35,438 nucleotides of DNA. Source: Candidatus Omnitrophota bacterium (lineage in GTDB: Bacteria; Omnitrophota; Gorgyraeia; JAFGIU01). This document shows positions 1 to 7,564 of the stretch, one piece after another. The DNA lies in contig JAFGIU010000091.1 of assembly GCA_016929445.1 (NCBI GenBank), forward strand, positions 1 to 35,438. The letters run 5' to 3'. The notes beneath the pieces are model-generated. The model made no database searches. It had not been told where the DNA came from and saw only the letters and a list, made by a program, of their open reading frames with translations. Each line of letters opens with the position of its first letter. Position 1 is the stretch's first letter. The translations under genes and the position numbers were made by a program.

Positions 1-326
1 AGAGTCTTCTGGTCGCCGATAACTTCCAGCTTCACCCAATCCGTGCCCACCGCCTCCCGGCCCAGACGCGCGTAGCGCACCGCCTCTTCGCAGTTATAGC
101 AACCCGCCGTGTTGGGGAGAATATCGTAGCCCTCCTTAACCAGAGCGCCCAGGATGGACTCACCGGAGCGGTCCTGCAGGTCAACGCGGCGCACAGCTAC
201 GGTCACCATCTCCGTGCCCGAGGCGCGCAAGGCCTGCACCATGACCTCAGTGCTGGTCCACTTGCCCGTGCCCAGGAGGAGCCGGGACTCAAATGTCTTT
301 CCTGCAATCACTAAGGGATCGCCCAT
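1..326 (-). CDS. thiG: Thiazole synthase ThiG, N-terminal part (runs off the window)
   Basis: ThiG condenses 1-deoxyxylulose 5-phosphate, dehydroglycine and the ThiS thiocarboxylate into the thiazole phosphate of thiamine, in the cytoplasm. The first 108 residues are visible, against a usual length near 255-270, so the 3' part lies outside the window. Family hallmarks seen are the opening segment ESRLLLGTGKW (residues 13-23), the VTVAVRR strand (41-47), GYDILPNTAGC (67-76) and the WVKLEVIGD block, in which K99 matches the lysine that forms the Schiff base with the sugar substrate. The ATG at 324-326 is preceded by a GGAG six bases upstream. No thiS or other thi gene is in view. A promoter candidate sits at 395-423. 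Identification is confident; the partner genes must lie beyond the left edge. Confidence 0.93.
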   Translation of the reverse strand, partial: MGDPLVIAGKTFESRLLLGTGKWTSTEVMVQALRASGTEMVTVAVRRVDLQDRSGESILGALVKEGYDILPNTAGCYNCEEAVRYARLGREAVGTDWVKLEVIGDQKT

Positions 327-346
327 AAAAAGCTCCGTGTCCGGAA

Positions 347-369
347 ACACGATAGGAAAAACATCGTGT
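347..369 (-). other. Small hairpin in the predicted thiG leader
   Basis: A perfect 7-base inverted repeat (ACACGAT at 347-353, ATCGTGT at 363-369) has a 9-base loop and lies about 20 bases upstream of the thiG start. I see none of the conserved core of a TPP riboswitch, so it may be only a leader hairpin. Function unknown. Confidence 0.3.
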
Positions 370-394
370 CCCCGCAAATGATAGTCGGATCAAG

Positions 395-423
395 ATTTTA
401 CCAAACTGGGAGGAGGGATTCAA
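395..423 (-). promoter_or_regulatory. Candidate sigma70-type promoter for thiG
   Basis: On the minus strand, TTGAAT at 418-423 and TAAAAT at 395-400 are separated by exactly 17 bases. They match the -35 and -10 consensus at 4/6 and 5/6 positions. The predicted transcript would begin near 388, giving a leader of about 60 bases before thiG. It lies just after the palindrome that ends oppF, so thiG probably has its own promoter. Inference from sequence only. Confidence 0.45.
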
Positions 424-456
424 CCGGGCCAACGTTGCGACTGCTTCGTGTTCGTA

Positions 457-506
457 GTGCCAGGCACTGGTGCCAGGCACCGGTGTCAGGCACCAGTGCC
501 TGGCAC
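457..506. repeat. 50-bp palindromic repeat, GTGCCAGGCAC family, copy A
   Basis: Two 25-base arms (457-481 and 482-506) are reverse complements with two mismatches. They are built from the unit GTGCCAGGCAC repeated in alternating orientation. The element overlaps the end of oppF, so the last codons (VPGTGA) and the TGA stop of oppF are repeat-derived. A related copy lies at 5878-5917. It resembles REP-like intergenic palindromes; no transposase is nearby. Confidence 0.8.
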
Positions 507-1469
507 CGAATTGGACGGTAGCTTATCGGTCAGATGGCAGGCTGTGGGATGTCCGATCCGCTTTTGGGAAAGGGCGGGAACTTCTTCAGCACAAAGGGGT
601 TCGGCAAACGGACATCGCGTACGGAACGCGCATCCGGAGGGCGGATTGATCGGGGACGGAATCTCCCCTTTGAGCGGAGTCTCGGTGACCTGAGTGGCGA
701 GCAGGCCGCGGGTATAGGGATGCCCGGGCTTTTCAAACAGCTCTGCCGTGGCAGCCAGCTCCACAATGCGGCCCAAATACATCACAGCCACACGGTCGCT
801 GATCCAGCGCACCACATTGAGATCATGGGCAATAAAGAGATAGCTGAGTTGCTCCTGATGTTTGAGGTCTGCTAAGAGATTCAGGATCTGGGCTTGGATC
901 GACACATCCAGGGCACTGATCGGTTCATCGCAAATCACTAAGGCAGGATGGGTCACTAAGGCCCGCGCAATACCGGCGCGCTGCAACTGCCCACCGCTCA
1001 ACTGGCGCGGAAAACGCCGTGCCAGTCGGGGGTCCAGGCCCACTCGGCGCAAAACCTCCTCGATCCGGCCCCCTTGTTCACATCGGGAGACCAGGTTCTG
1101 CACTCGCAAAGGCTCTGCCACGGAATCCCAAACACGCAGACGCGGATCCACCGAGGCACTGGGATCCTGAAACACCATCTGGACTTGGCGGCGTAACTGT
1201 GTCCAATCTTCCGGCCCGAAGTTTTCAAGAGATTTCCCTTTGAATGCCACGCTGCCCGCGGTGGGCGGCTCCAAGCACGCGAGCAGACGCCCCAGCGTGC
1301 TCTTGCCGCTGCCGGACTCCCCCACCAAGCCCAGGATTTCATTGGGTCGGATCCCCAAGCTCACATCCGACACCGCATGCACCCACCCGCTGACGCTGCG
1401 CATCCAGCCCCTCTCCACGGAATAATGCTTGCTCAATCCCAAAGCTTCCAACAGGTACGGCTTGCTCAC
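486..1469 (-). CDS. oppF: Peptide/nickel-type ABC transporter ATP-binding protein, OppF/DppF type
   Basis: Cytoplasmic ATPase subunit of an oligopeptide-type importer, expected to pair with the adjacent OppD-like subunit (327 residues). Walker A is GESGSGKST (about 50-58), the ABC signature is LSGGQLQR, and Walker B is LVICDEP followed by SALD. The C-terminus carries the oligopeptide-transporter HPY/cysteine extension (GCAFRTRCPFAEPLC). The start is GTG at 1467-1469, overlapping the oppD stop by four bases (GTGA), with GGAGG about six bases upstream; longer in-frame starts inside oppD are less likely. The last six residues come from a palindromic repeat that also supplies the stop, so the original C-terminus may have been replaced. 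Substrate cannot be told from sequence. Confidence 0.9.
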   Translation of the reverse strand: MSKPYLLEALGLSKHYSVERGWMRSVSGWVHAVSDVSLGIRPNEILGLVGESGSGKSTLGRLLACLEPPTAGSVAFKGKSLENFGPEDWTQLRRQVQMVFQDPSASVDPRLRVWDSVAEPLRVQNLVSRCEQGGRIEEVLRRVGLDPRLARRFPRQLSGGQLQRAGIARALVTHPALVICDEPISALDVSIQAQILNLLADLKHQEQLSYLFIAHDLNVVRWISDRVAVMYLGRIVELAATAELFEKPGHPYTRGLLATQVTETPLKGEIPSPINPPSGCAFRTRCPFAEPLCAEEVPALSQKRIGHPTACHLTDKLPSNSVPGTGA

Positions 1470-2434
1470 AGCTTTTCCTCCAGAAGCAAACACCGGCTCC
1501 AGTGGGTGGGACTCATGGATACCGGGCCCGGACTGAGTTGCCTGCAACGCGGCTCAACCCGGTGGCATCGCGGGTGAAACGCACACCCCGCAGGGATATC
1601 CCAGAGTTGCGGAGGCTCTCCTTCAATGGGCGAAAGCCGGCCCGCGCCGCGTGCCATGCCCGGCACACATTCCAACAGCCGTTCAGTATAAGGATGCTTC
1701 GGGCTCTCCTTAACTTCATCCACATCACCCAATTCCACAATCCGGCCCGCGTACATCACAGCCACACGATTGGCCAAGGCAAATGCAATGCGCAAATCAT
1801 GCGTGATAAAAACAACGGAAAGCTCCCCCCCTTCAGTCAGCTCTCCCACAATCTTGAGCACGCTTGCCTGCACCGTCACATCCAGGGCCGAGGTAGGCTC
1901 ATCAGCCACCAGAAGCAAAGGCCGCCGGCAAGTGGCCATGGCAATCATCACACGCTGTTTCATTCCTCCGGACATTTGGTGAGGGTATTGATGAATGCGT
2001 TCTTCGGCAGGCATGATCCCAAAACGCCCCAATTGAGCTTTGGCCGCAATCTGCAACTCTGCCGGGTCCTTCAGTCCTCCCAGCCTCAAGGCCTCCACAA
2101 TTTGCTCTCCGATGGTCATCAGAGGATTGAGAGCCGAGCCCGGGTGTTGGAACACATAGCCGATTTCATTACCGCGCACCTGTGGCACTTCTGCGGAAGA
2201 TAACCGGAGCACATCCCGCCCGCCAATCCGGATTACTCCCGAGGGAATGGACGCATTGGAAGGCAAGAGACGGCCCAAAGCCAGGCCCAGCGTGCTTTTG
2301 CCGCAACCAGACTCCCCCACCAATGCAAGGATCTCCCCTTGGGCCACACTCAGATCCACCCTGTCCAAAGCGCGCAGAGTGCGGTCGCCGGTGCGGTAAT
2401 CCACGCATAGATTTTCAATTTCAATGGTGTTCAC
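1466..2434 (-). CDS. oppD: Peptide/nickel-type ABC transporter ATP-binding protein, OppD/DppD type
   Basis: Second ATPase subunit of the oligopeptide-type importer, 322 residues. Walker A GESGCGKST is at about 40-48, the Q-loop region YVFQHPGSALNP at about 93-104, the signature MSGGMKQRV at 154-162 and Walker B LLLVADEP at 173-180. An HPY-type C-terminal extension with paired cysteines (GCAFHPRC) is present, typical of the OppD/DppD subfamily. The GTG start at 2432-2434 has GAGG six bases upstream. It is separated from oppC by 95 bases occupied by a palindromic repeat, and overlaps oppF by four bases, so D and F are translationally coupled. Confidence 0.9.
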   Translation of the reverse strand: MNTIEIENLCVDYRTGDRTLRALDRVDLSVAQGEILALVGESGCGKSTLGLALGRLLPSNASIPSGVIRIGGRDVLRLSSAEVPQVRGNEIGYVFQHPGSALNPLMTIGEQIVEALRLGGLKDPAELQIAAKAQLGRFGIMPAEERIHQYPHQMSGGMKQRVMIAMATCRRPLLLVADEPTSALDVTVQASVLKIVGELTEGGELSVVFITHDLRIAFALANRVAVMYAGRIVELGDVDEVKESPKHPYTERLLECVPGMARGAGRLSPIEGEPPQLWDIPAGCAFHPRCHRVEPRCRQLSPGPVSMSPTHWSRCLLLEEKL

Positions 2435-2447
2435 TTATTACCTCACG

Positions 2448-2522
2448 CCGTCATTGCGGGCGAAGCGAAGCAACCTTTGTCCCACAAAGATTGTTTCGTC
2501 GCGTTGCTTCCCGCAATGACGG
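2448..2522. repeat. 75-bp palindromic repeat, TCATTGCG/GCGAAGCG family, copy C
   Basis: Perfect 13-base arms CCGTCATTGCGGG (2448-2460) and CCCGCAATGACGG (2510-2522) enclose a second complementary pair, GAAGCAAC (2467-2474) with GTTGCTTC (2503-2510). It begins 8 bases after the oppC stop and ends just upstream of the oppD ribosome-binding site, so it fills almost all of the intergenic gap. A related, more diverged element lies at 15858-15933. It could act as an mRNA stabiliser, a partial terminator, or a passive REP-like element. Confidence 0.8.
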
Positions 2523-2529
2523 ACTCGGG

Positions 2530-3357
2530 TCAGTCATACTCTCCCAACACATAGTCCCGCAACCCCTCACCCAACAAATTGAATCCGATCACAGTCACCA
2601 AAATCGCCAGGCCCGGATACACGCTCAACCACCAAGCCAGGCCTAAGGACTGTTTGCCTTCCATCAACATATTGCCCCAGGTCGCGGTGGGCGGCTGCAC
2701 CCCGATCCCCAAAAAGCTCAGTCCCGACTCCACCAAAATTGCTGCTCCCACTCCCAGGGTGGCATTGACCAAGACCGGGCCCATGGCATTGGGAATCAAA
2801 TGTTTCCTCAAGATATGAAAATCTTTTGCGCCAGCTACTCTGGCGGCCAACACAAATTCGCGCTGTTTGAGCGTGAGAATTTCCGCGCGCATCAAGCGGG
2901 CCACCCCCATCCAGCTCGTGAGACCGATCACCACCATGATGTTCCAGATATTGGCTTCCAAGAAGGCGATCACCGCAAGAATCAGGAAAAAGGTGGGAAA
3001 GCAAAGCATTAAATCCACAAAGCCCATAATCCAACGGTCCAGCTTGCTAAAGTACCCGGCCAATGCGCCGAGGGTGGTGCCCACCACTGTGGAAATACCC
3101 ACAGCAATGAAACCAATGAGCAAGGAGATACGCGCCGCGTAAAGCATGCGCGTGAGCACGTCGCGGCCCAGAAAATCGGTCCCCATCCAATGTGAAGCCG
3201 TTGGTTTGGCAAGGATCTCCGTCAGCTTGACTGCATTCGGGTCATACGGACTCAGGACAGGGCCCAAGATCGCAAGCGCCGCCAGGAAAGCAATCACGCT
3301 CCCCCCGATCGCAATGGCCCGCTGATAGCTGAGATCGGTTCTCAAAGGCGCGCTCAC
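2530..3357 (-). CDS. oppC: Peptide-type ABC transporter permease, OppC/DppC type
   Basis: Inner-membrane permease subunit of the importer (275 residues, about six helices). The N-terminus has the usual first helix (about 17-35) followed by a periplasmic stretch containing [16 protein letters not shown], the OppC-family signature. The EAA-type cytoplasmic loop that docks the ATPase is seen as [25 protein letters not shown]. The C-terminus has the conserved GPGLAI-type helix and [10 protein letters not shown]. The GTG start at 3355-3357 overlaps the oppB stop by four bases (GTGA), so B and C are coupled. A palindromic repeat follows its stop. Confidence 0.92.
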   Translation of the reverse strand: MSAPLRTDLSYQRAIAIGGSVIAFLAALAILGPVLSPYDPNAVKLTEILAKPTASHWMGTDFLGRDVLTRMLYAARISLLIGFIAVGISTVVGTTLGALAGYFSKLDRWIMGFVDLMLCFPTFFLILAVIAFLEANIWNIMVVIGLTSWMGVARLMRAEILTLKQREFVLAARVAGAKDFHILRKHLIPNAMGPVLVNATLGVGAAILVESGLSFLGIGVQPPTATWGNMLMEGKQSLGLAWWLSVYPGLAILVTVIGFNLLGEGLRDYVLGEYD

Positions 3358-4337
3358 GATTCGGGCTCCTGATAGCGGATCCGCGGATCCACCCAGCTAT
3401 AGGCGAGGTCGGCCAAGAGATTCCCCAAGAGCGTCAACACCGCGCCGATGACCAGCAGGCCCATGATGATGGGGTAGTCTCGCGCCAGCACACTGTCAAA
3501 ATAAAGCCGTCCCATGCCGGGGATGGAAAAAATGGTTTCAAAAATCACACTCCCTCCGATAAGGCCCGGCACCATCAAACCCATAATCGTCACAATGGGC
3601 AAACAGGCATTGCGGAGCGCATGCTTGCGGATCACCTGCATCTCTCCCAAGCCCTTGGCCCGGGCTGTGCGGATATAATCCTGTTGCAACACATGGACCA
3701 TGGAACTTCTCATGTAGCGCGAGATCCCGGCCAGGCCGCCAAAGGCGGAAACAAAAATCGGCAGGGCCAGATGGTGCAGCAGATCCAGGCATCGCTCCAA
3801 GAGATTCATCTGACCGTATTCCAGGGAAGTGAGTCCGGAGATGGGCACAATCATGAGGCGCACCCCCAGCCAATCCATAAGCAAAAGGGCCAGCCAAAAA
3901 GTGGGCATGGCATAGCCGATAAAGACCAGGAGTGTCAGCCAGCGGTCTGAACGCGAGCCCCGGTACAGGGCCGAATGGATTCCGATGGGAATGGCCACCC
4001 CCATGACCAGAAGAATTGAAGCGATATTGATGGTGAGCGTGATGGGAATGCGTTCGGCGATTTTCTTGAGCGCAGGACGGCCGTCCATATGAGAAGTCCC
4101 GAAATCAAGAACTGTCAGTTTCTTGAGCCAGTACCAATACTGCACCGGGATGGGTTTGTCCAGGTGGTACAGCTCGCGCAGTTGCTGCTTGACCTCGGAG
4201 GAGGTCCGCGGATTCATTTCGGTTTGCATATCCGTGGGCTCACCGGGCGCAAGATGGATCACAACAAAACTGATGAGGGTAATGCCCAGCAGAAGAGGAA
4301 TGGACGAAAGAACGCGCCGCAGAATATAACTTGCCAT
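3354..4337 (-). CDS. oppB: Peptide-type ABC transporter permease, OppB/DppB type
   Basis: Partner permease of OppC (327 residues). The start [19 protein letters not shown] is the standard OppB/DppB N-terminal helix, followed by the HLAPGEP segment (about 30-36). The docking loop [13 protein letters not shown] with downstream [12 protein letters not shown] is clear, and [18 protein letters not shown] precedes the final helices. The ATG at 4335-4337 is preferred over the adjacent TTG one codon upstream; a GGGG-type weak ribosome site lies just before it. It begins 45 bases after the cca-like gene and overlaps oppC by four bases. The solute-binding protein expected next to it is instead separated from it by the nucleotidyltransferase gene. 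Confidence 0.92.
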   Translation of the reverse strand: MASYILRRVLSSIPLLLGITLISFVVIHLAPGEPTDMQTEMNPRTSSEVKQQLRELYHLDKPIPVQYWYWLKKLTVLDFGTSHMDGRPALKKIAERIPITLTINIASILLVMGVAIPIGIHSALYRGSRSDRWLTLLVFIGYAMPTFWLALLLMDWLGVRLMIVPISGLTSLEYGQMNLLERCLDLLHHLALPIFVSAFGGLAGISRYMRSSMVHVLQQDYIRTARAKGLGEMQVIRKHALRNACLPIVTIMGLMVPGLIGGSVIFETIFSIPGMGRLYFDSVLARDYPIIMGLLVIGAVLTLLGNLLADLAYSWVDPRIRYQEPES

Positions 4338-4382
4338 CAAACCCCACGCGTTGGAGAGTGTGTCTTTTTTACGGAACCCAGT

Positions 4383-5852
4383 TTAGCATAAATCACTTTT
4401 CAGGAGCTCCTTGGCACGCGCCAGCGCTTCGGCCGGAGTGCTGATTTCCCCCAGGCTCTGGGACTCATGAAGGGCTTCCAGAATTTTCCCCACCTTGGGG
4501 CCCGGCTCCAAACCCAATTCAACTATCAAAGTCTTCCCGTCCATAAGGGGCTCGGGCGGAGGCTCGGGCGGGTTGAGAAAATGGTTGAGGCATGCCGCCA
4601 CATACTGGGTGTCGCGGTCATGTTCCTTAGGATCCCGTATGGGCCCCGTGGTTGCGGACTTATCCGCAAGCCAGCACAAAAGCATGGAGCCTTCCTCCTC
4701 TGCCGTGTCTCTGCGGAACCGGAAAAGGGCACGGTCAGATGGATTTTCCTCACGCGTCAGGAATCCCGGGCGCAGATGGAATTTGACGATCGAGCCCACC
4801 ACATCCCTCTCGCGATTGGAAAGACGCCAGCGCCTGCAGATCTCATCGGCCATTTCCTGCCCCACGCGTTCGTGGCCGGTAAAGCCCCATCGCGTCTCGG
4901 TCATGGGCACCCGGGTTGCGGGCTTGCCTATATCGTGCAGAAGCACGCCAATCTTCAGAGCCACCAAGCGAGGGCGGTGGCGCACCAGAGGCTCCTGCAG
5001 GTATTTTCTCAAGGCCTCGGATTCCTTCACACCCCAACGGGAGGGATTCTCCAAGAGGAGCTCCAGCTGACGCATGGCCTCGATGGTGTGGTCCAGGACA
5101 TCCAGGTGGTGCCATCCCCCTTGCTCCACACCGCGGCAGGCCTCAAGTTCCGGGCACAGAACCTTCCACACACCCATATCGCTCATAAGCTGCAAAGTGT
5201 GGGAGGCCTGCGCCTCCAGGAGACGGCCCATTTCCGCCTGCACACGCTCCGGAGCCGCCTGATCCAGGAGAGTAATACTCTTTCCCAGCAGCTCACACGT
5301 GTCCGTGTCGAATTCCGTGCTGAGCGCAGCGCGGAAAGAAAATGCGCGCATCACGCGCACCGGGTCGTCCTCAAAGGCCTTGTCATTACAGACACGCAGG
5401 GTCTTGTACAGGAGGTCCCGTTTGGAACCGCAGGGGTCCCAGAGCTCCTCCGGCCAGGTGCCCTGGACAAAGGCCTGGGGCGTTGTGGCCAAAGCATTTA
5501 CAGTAAAGTCCCGGCGCGATAGATCCTCATCGATCCCGTCCGGATGCAGCGCGGTGATGTCCACCAGAATAGGATCCTCCTGCTGGGGAACATAACAGGC
5601 CAGGCGGAAGGTTTGGTGCTCCTTGTGAATGCAAATGGGACGCGCGTCAAAGGCTTCGCCCAGGGACCGGGCAAAGCCTTCCGGCCCCCCGCTCACCGCC
5701 AAATCCACATTGAGCGGCGGGTGCGGGGTGCGTTGCAGCAGAAGATCCCTCAGGAGGCCTCCCACCACATAGCATTCTGCTGCGCGCTCACGGCTAACCG
5801 CTGCCGCACGCTTTAGAACAGGCTCAATTTTGGTATGAATCTCAATACTCAT
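4383..5852 (-). CDS. cca: tRNA nucleotidyltransferase / poly(A) polymerase family protein with HD domain
   Basis: Member of the class II CCA-adding/poly(A) polymerase family (489 residues), expected to act on RNA 3' ends in the cytoplasm. The order is: nucleotidyltransferase head with GGLLRDLLLQR (31-41); the RRDFTVNALA motif; the flexible-loop/neck motif EDDPVRVMRAFSFRAAL; then an HD phosphohydrolase-like domain (HHLDVLDHT and LLHDIGKP) and a C-terminal helical tail. Odd point: the catalytic D-x-D pair reads N48-V49-D50, so the first metal-binding aspartate is asparagine (codon AAT at 5709-5711). The gene sits between the solute-binding protein and oppB. It could be a genuine tRNA-processing enzyme with an altered site or an inactive paralogue; the family call is firm, the specificity is not. 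Confidence 0.8.
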   Translation of the reverse strand: MSIEIHTKIEPVLKRAAAVSRERAAECYVVGGLLRDLLLQRTPHPPLNVDLAVSGGPEGFARSLGEAFDARPICIHKEHQTFRLACYVPQQEDPILVDITALHPDGIDEDLSRRDFTVNALATTPQAFVQGTWPEELWDPCGSKRDLLYKTLRVCNDKAFEDDPVRVMRAFSFRAALSTEFDTDTCELLGKSITLLDQAAPERVQAEMGRLLEAQASHTLQLMSDMGVWKVLCPELEACRGVEQGGWHHLDVLDHTIEAMRQLELLLENPSRWGVKESEALRKYLQEPLVRHRPRLVALKIGVLLHDIGKPATRVPMTETRWGFTGHERVGQEMADEICRRWRLSNRERDVVGSIVKFHLRPGFLTREENPSDRALFRFRRDTAEEEGSMLLCWLADKSATTGPIRDPKEHDRDTQYVAACLNHFLNPPEPPPEPLMDGKTLIVELGLEPGPKVGKILEALHESQSLGEISTPAEALARAKELLKSDLC

Positions 5853-5877
5853 CGTCCTAATAGGGTATCACGATGCC

Positions 5878-5917
5878 GGTGCCAGGCACCGGTGCCAGGC
5901 ACCAGTGCCTGACACCG
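5878..5917. repeat. Palindromic repeat, GTGCCAGGCAC family, copy B
   Basis: Three GTGCC(A/T)G(G/A)CAC units in alternating orientation fill the 77-base gap between the solute-binding protein (stop 12 bases away) and the cca-like gene. It is closely related to copy A at 457-506. Together the two copies bracket the cca-oppBCDF block. Confidence 0.75.
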
Positions 5918-5929
5918 CGACCGCGAGGG

Positions 5930-7561
5930 TCAGTAACGAAGATAGCGCTGCTGGGATTTGGGCACATACCAATCCTTCAGGTTGTACCCGATCCCGGCAA
6001 TGGTGGGTTCAATCCCTTGAAAGCGGGCATGGACAATGGGAAGGGCATCCCCCACAAAAAGAAACATATACGGCTGCTCTTCATGAATAATCTCATGAAT
6101 CCGCCGGTAACACGCTGCCCGCGCTTCCTGATCAAAAGTCGTACGTCCTTTCACCAGCAACTCATCGACTTCGGCATTGTGATAGCTGACAAAATTATAT
6201 TTACCTTCCCCAATCTGCGAGGAGTGCCAGATCGCGTAATTGTCCGGGTCCACCGATAAGCCCCATCCCAGCAGTACCGCATCAAAACGGCCCTTGTCCA
6301 CAAACTCGTGCACAAAGGTGGCCCACTCCACAATCTTGATCTTAACGCGCACCCCGACTTCGGCTAAGCGGCGCTGAATAATCTCGGCCGCCAGCTTGCG
6401 CTGCTCATTCCCCTGATTGGTCATGAGGGTGAATTCAAACACTTTGCCGTTTTTATCCAGCCACCCGTCACCGTCGCTATCCGTCCAACCGCATGTTGCC
6501 AGAATGGACTTGGCCTGCAACGGATTATAAGGACGCGGTATTGTCTGAGCATTGGTTGCCCAGGAACCCGGAATGAACGGGCCGGTGCAGGGCTGGCCCA
6601 GGCCAAAAAGCACGCCGTCAATGATCTCCTGTTTATCCACTGCGTGGTCCAGGGCTTGGCGCACCCGCACGTCCTGAAAAAGCGGATTCTCCAATTGATA
6701 GCCCATATAGGTGTAGCCGCGAGCCGGATAACGGAAACGGCGGAAATTTTCTTTAAAGAACTCCGTATCCGTCATGCGTTGATACTGCAAAGGCGTGAGA
6801 TTGATCTCGTCCACATTCTGGGTGCGCAGCTCCAGAAAAAGCGTGGTCTGGTCCGGAATAATGCGGATTACATAGCGGTTGATATTGGGCCGCCCTTCAA
6901 AATAATCTTCATTGGCCACCAAGTCCACCCGGCTGCCCGTGTCCCAGTTTAAAAAACGGAAGGGCCCGGTTCCCACAGGATTCCGGTTTTCGCCGGACTT
7001 TACAAGATCCTTGCCCTTCAGGAGATGCGCCGGCAGCACCCCCATTCCCCAACTCGAAAGCGCGGGAGCAAAGGGCTCGGAATATTTGACGCGCAAGGTG
7101 TGCGCATCCACAATTTCCACCGACTCCACAAGCTCGTAATCACTGCGATGGGGAGTGGGAACCTTCGGATCCATCAGGCTCTGGTAAGTGAAGAGCACAT
7201 CCTCGGCGGTGAAGGGTTCGCCGTCATGCCAGCGCACGTCCTTGCGCAAATGAAAGAGAATGGTGCGCCCCTCATCGAGGATCTCCCAACTCCGGGCCAA
7301 CTCCCCTTCCAGCTCTAAGTCCTTGTCGTAGCGCACCAAGCCGGAGTACACCAAACCCGTGACCTGGCTGGAACCGCTATCGCTCACGAGGATCGAGATG
7401 AGGTTGCGCGGTTCTCCGATCGAGCCCGTGACCAAAGCATCCCCGGTTTCGGCCGCGCCTGCAGAAAAGCAAAGGGCAAAAATAAACAGGAGGCCTGAGA
7501 TCAGACCTCCTGTTCGATGAGTCCAATAGGCGCTTCTCGTATCCGAGCGCTCAGAAGACAT
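5930..7561 (-). CDS. Extracellular solute-binding protein, family 5 (peptide/nickel type)
   Basis: Periplasmic substrate-binding component for the Opp-type importer encoded downstream (543 residues, normal for the family). The N-terminus has basic residues, a hydrophobic helix (about 19-35) and a likely signal peptidase I site after AGA (about 36). No lipobox is seen. Family 5 hallmarks are GEPRNLISIL, the ARSWEILDEGRTILFHLRK strand, VRWHDGEPFTAEDV and VGTGPFRF. A DSDGDGWLDKNG insert (near 340) and the NFVSYHNAEVDELL segment also fit. The ATG at 7559-7561 lies 3 bases after the secG stop with no clear ribosome site, suggesting coupling to secG. A terminator-like hairpin lies in codons 16-29. 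A cca-like gene separates it from oppB, so pairing with that transporter is inferred from proximity. Confidence 0.9.
   Translation of the reverse strand: MSSERSDTRSAYWTHRTGGLISGLLFIFALCFSAGAAETGDALVTGSIGEPRNLISILVSDSGSSQVTGLVYSGLVRYDKDLELEGELARSWEILDEGRTILFHLRKDVRWHDGEPFTAEDVLFTYQSLMDPKVPTPHRSDYELVESVEIVDAHTLRVKYSEPFAPALSSWGMGVLPAHLLKGKDLVKSGENRNPVGTGPFRFLNWDTGSRVDLVANEDYFEGRPNINRYVIRIIPDQTTLFLELRTQNVDEINLTPLQYQRMTDTEFFKENFRRFRYPARGYTYMGYQLENPLFQDVRVRQALDHAVDKQEIIDGVLFGLGQPCTGPFIPGSWATNAQTIPRPYNPLQAKSILATCGWTDSDGDGWLDKNGKVFEFTLMTNQGNEQRKLAAEIIQRRLAEVGVRVKIKIVEWATFVHEFVDKGRFDAVLLGWGLSVDPDNYAIWHSSQIGEGKYNFVSYHNAEVDELLVKGRTTFDQEARAACYRRIHEIIHEEQPYMFLFVGDALPIVHARFQGIEPTIAGIGYNLKDWYVPKSQQRYLRY
7476..7514 (-). 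terminator. Intrinsic-terminator-like hairpin inside the solute-binding protein signal sequence
   Basis: In the direction of transcription, AACAGGAGG (7506-7514) pairs perfectly with CCTCCTGTT (7485-7493). A further CTGA/TCAG pairing lies inside the loop. The stem is followed at once by the T-rich run TATTTTTG (7477-7484). This is the textbook layout of a Rho-independent terminator, but it lies within codons 16-29 of the downstream gene, about 50-90 bases past the secG stop. It could limit read-through from the glycolytic/secG cluster into the transporter genes, relieved when ribosomes translate through it. Confidence 0.5.
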
Positions 7562-7564
7562 AGT

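Noticed and set aside
327-420. TPP riboswitch upstream of thiG
   Set aside because: None of the conserved TPP-aptamer core could be found in the leader; only a short hairpin is present.
457-506. Tandem GTGCCAGGCAC units considered as a CRISPR array
   Set aside because: Units are contiguous and alternate in orientation without spacers, and no cas genes are present.
4338-4382. Terminator after the cca-like gene
   Set aside because: The 45-base gap has a short A-run on the transcript but no stem able to form a hairpin before a U tract.
4467-5522. Long plus-strand open frame opposite the cca-like gene (351 codons)
   Set aside because: Antisense of a well-supported coding gene, with no domain signature or ribosome-binding site.
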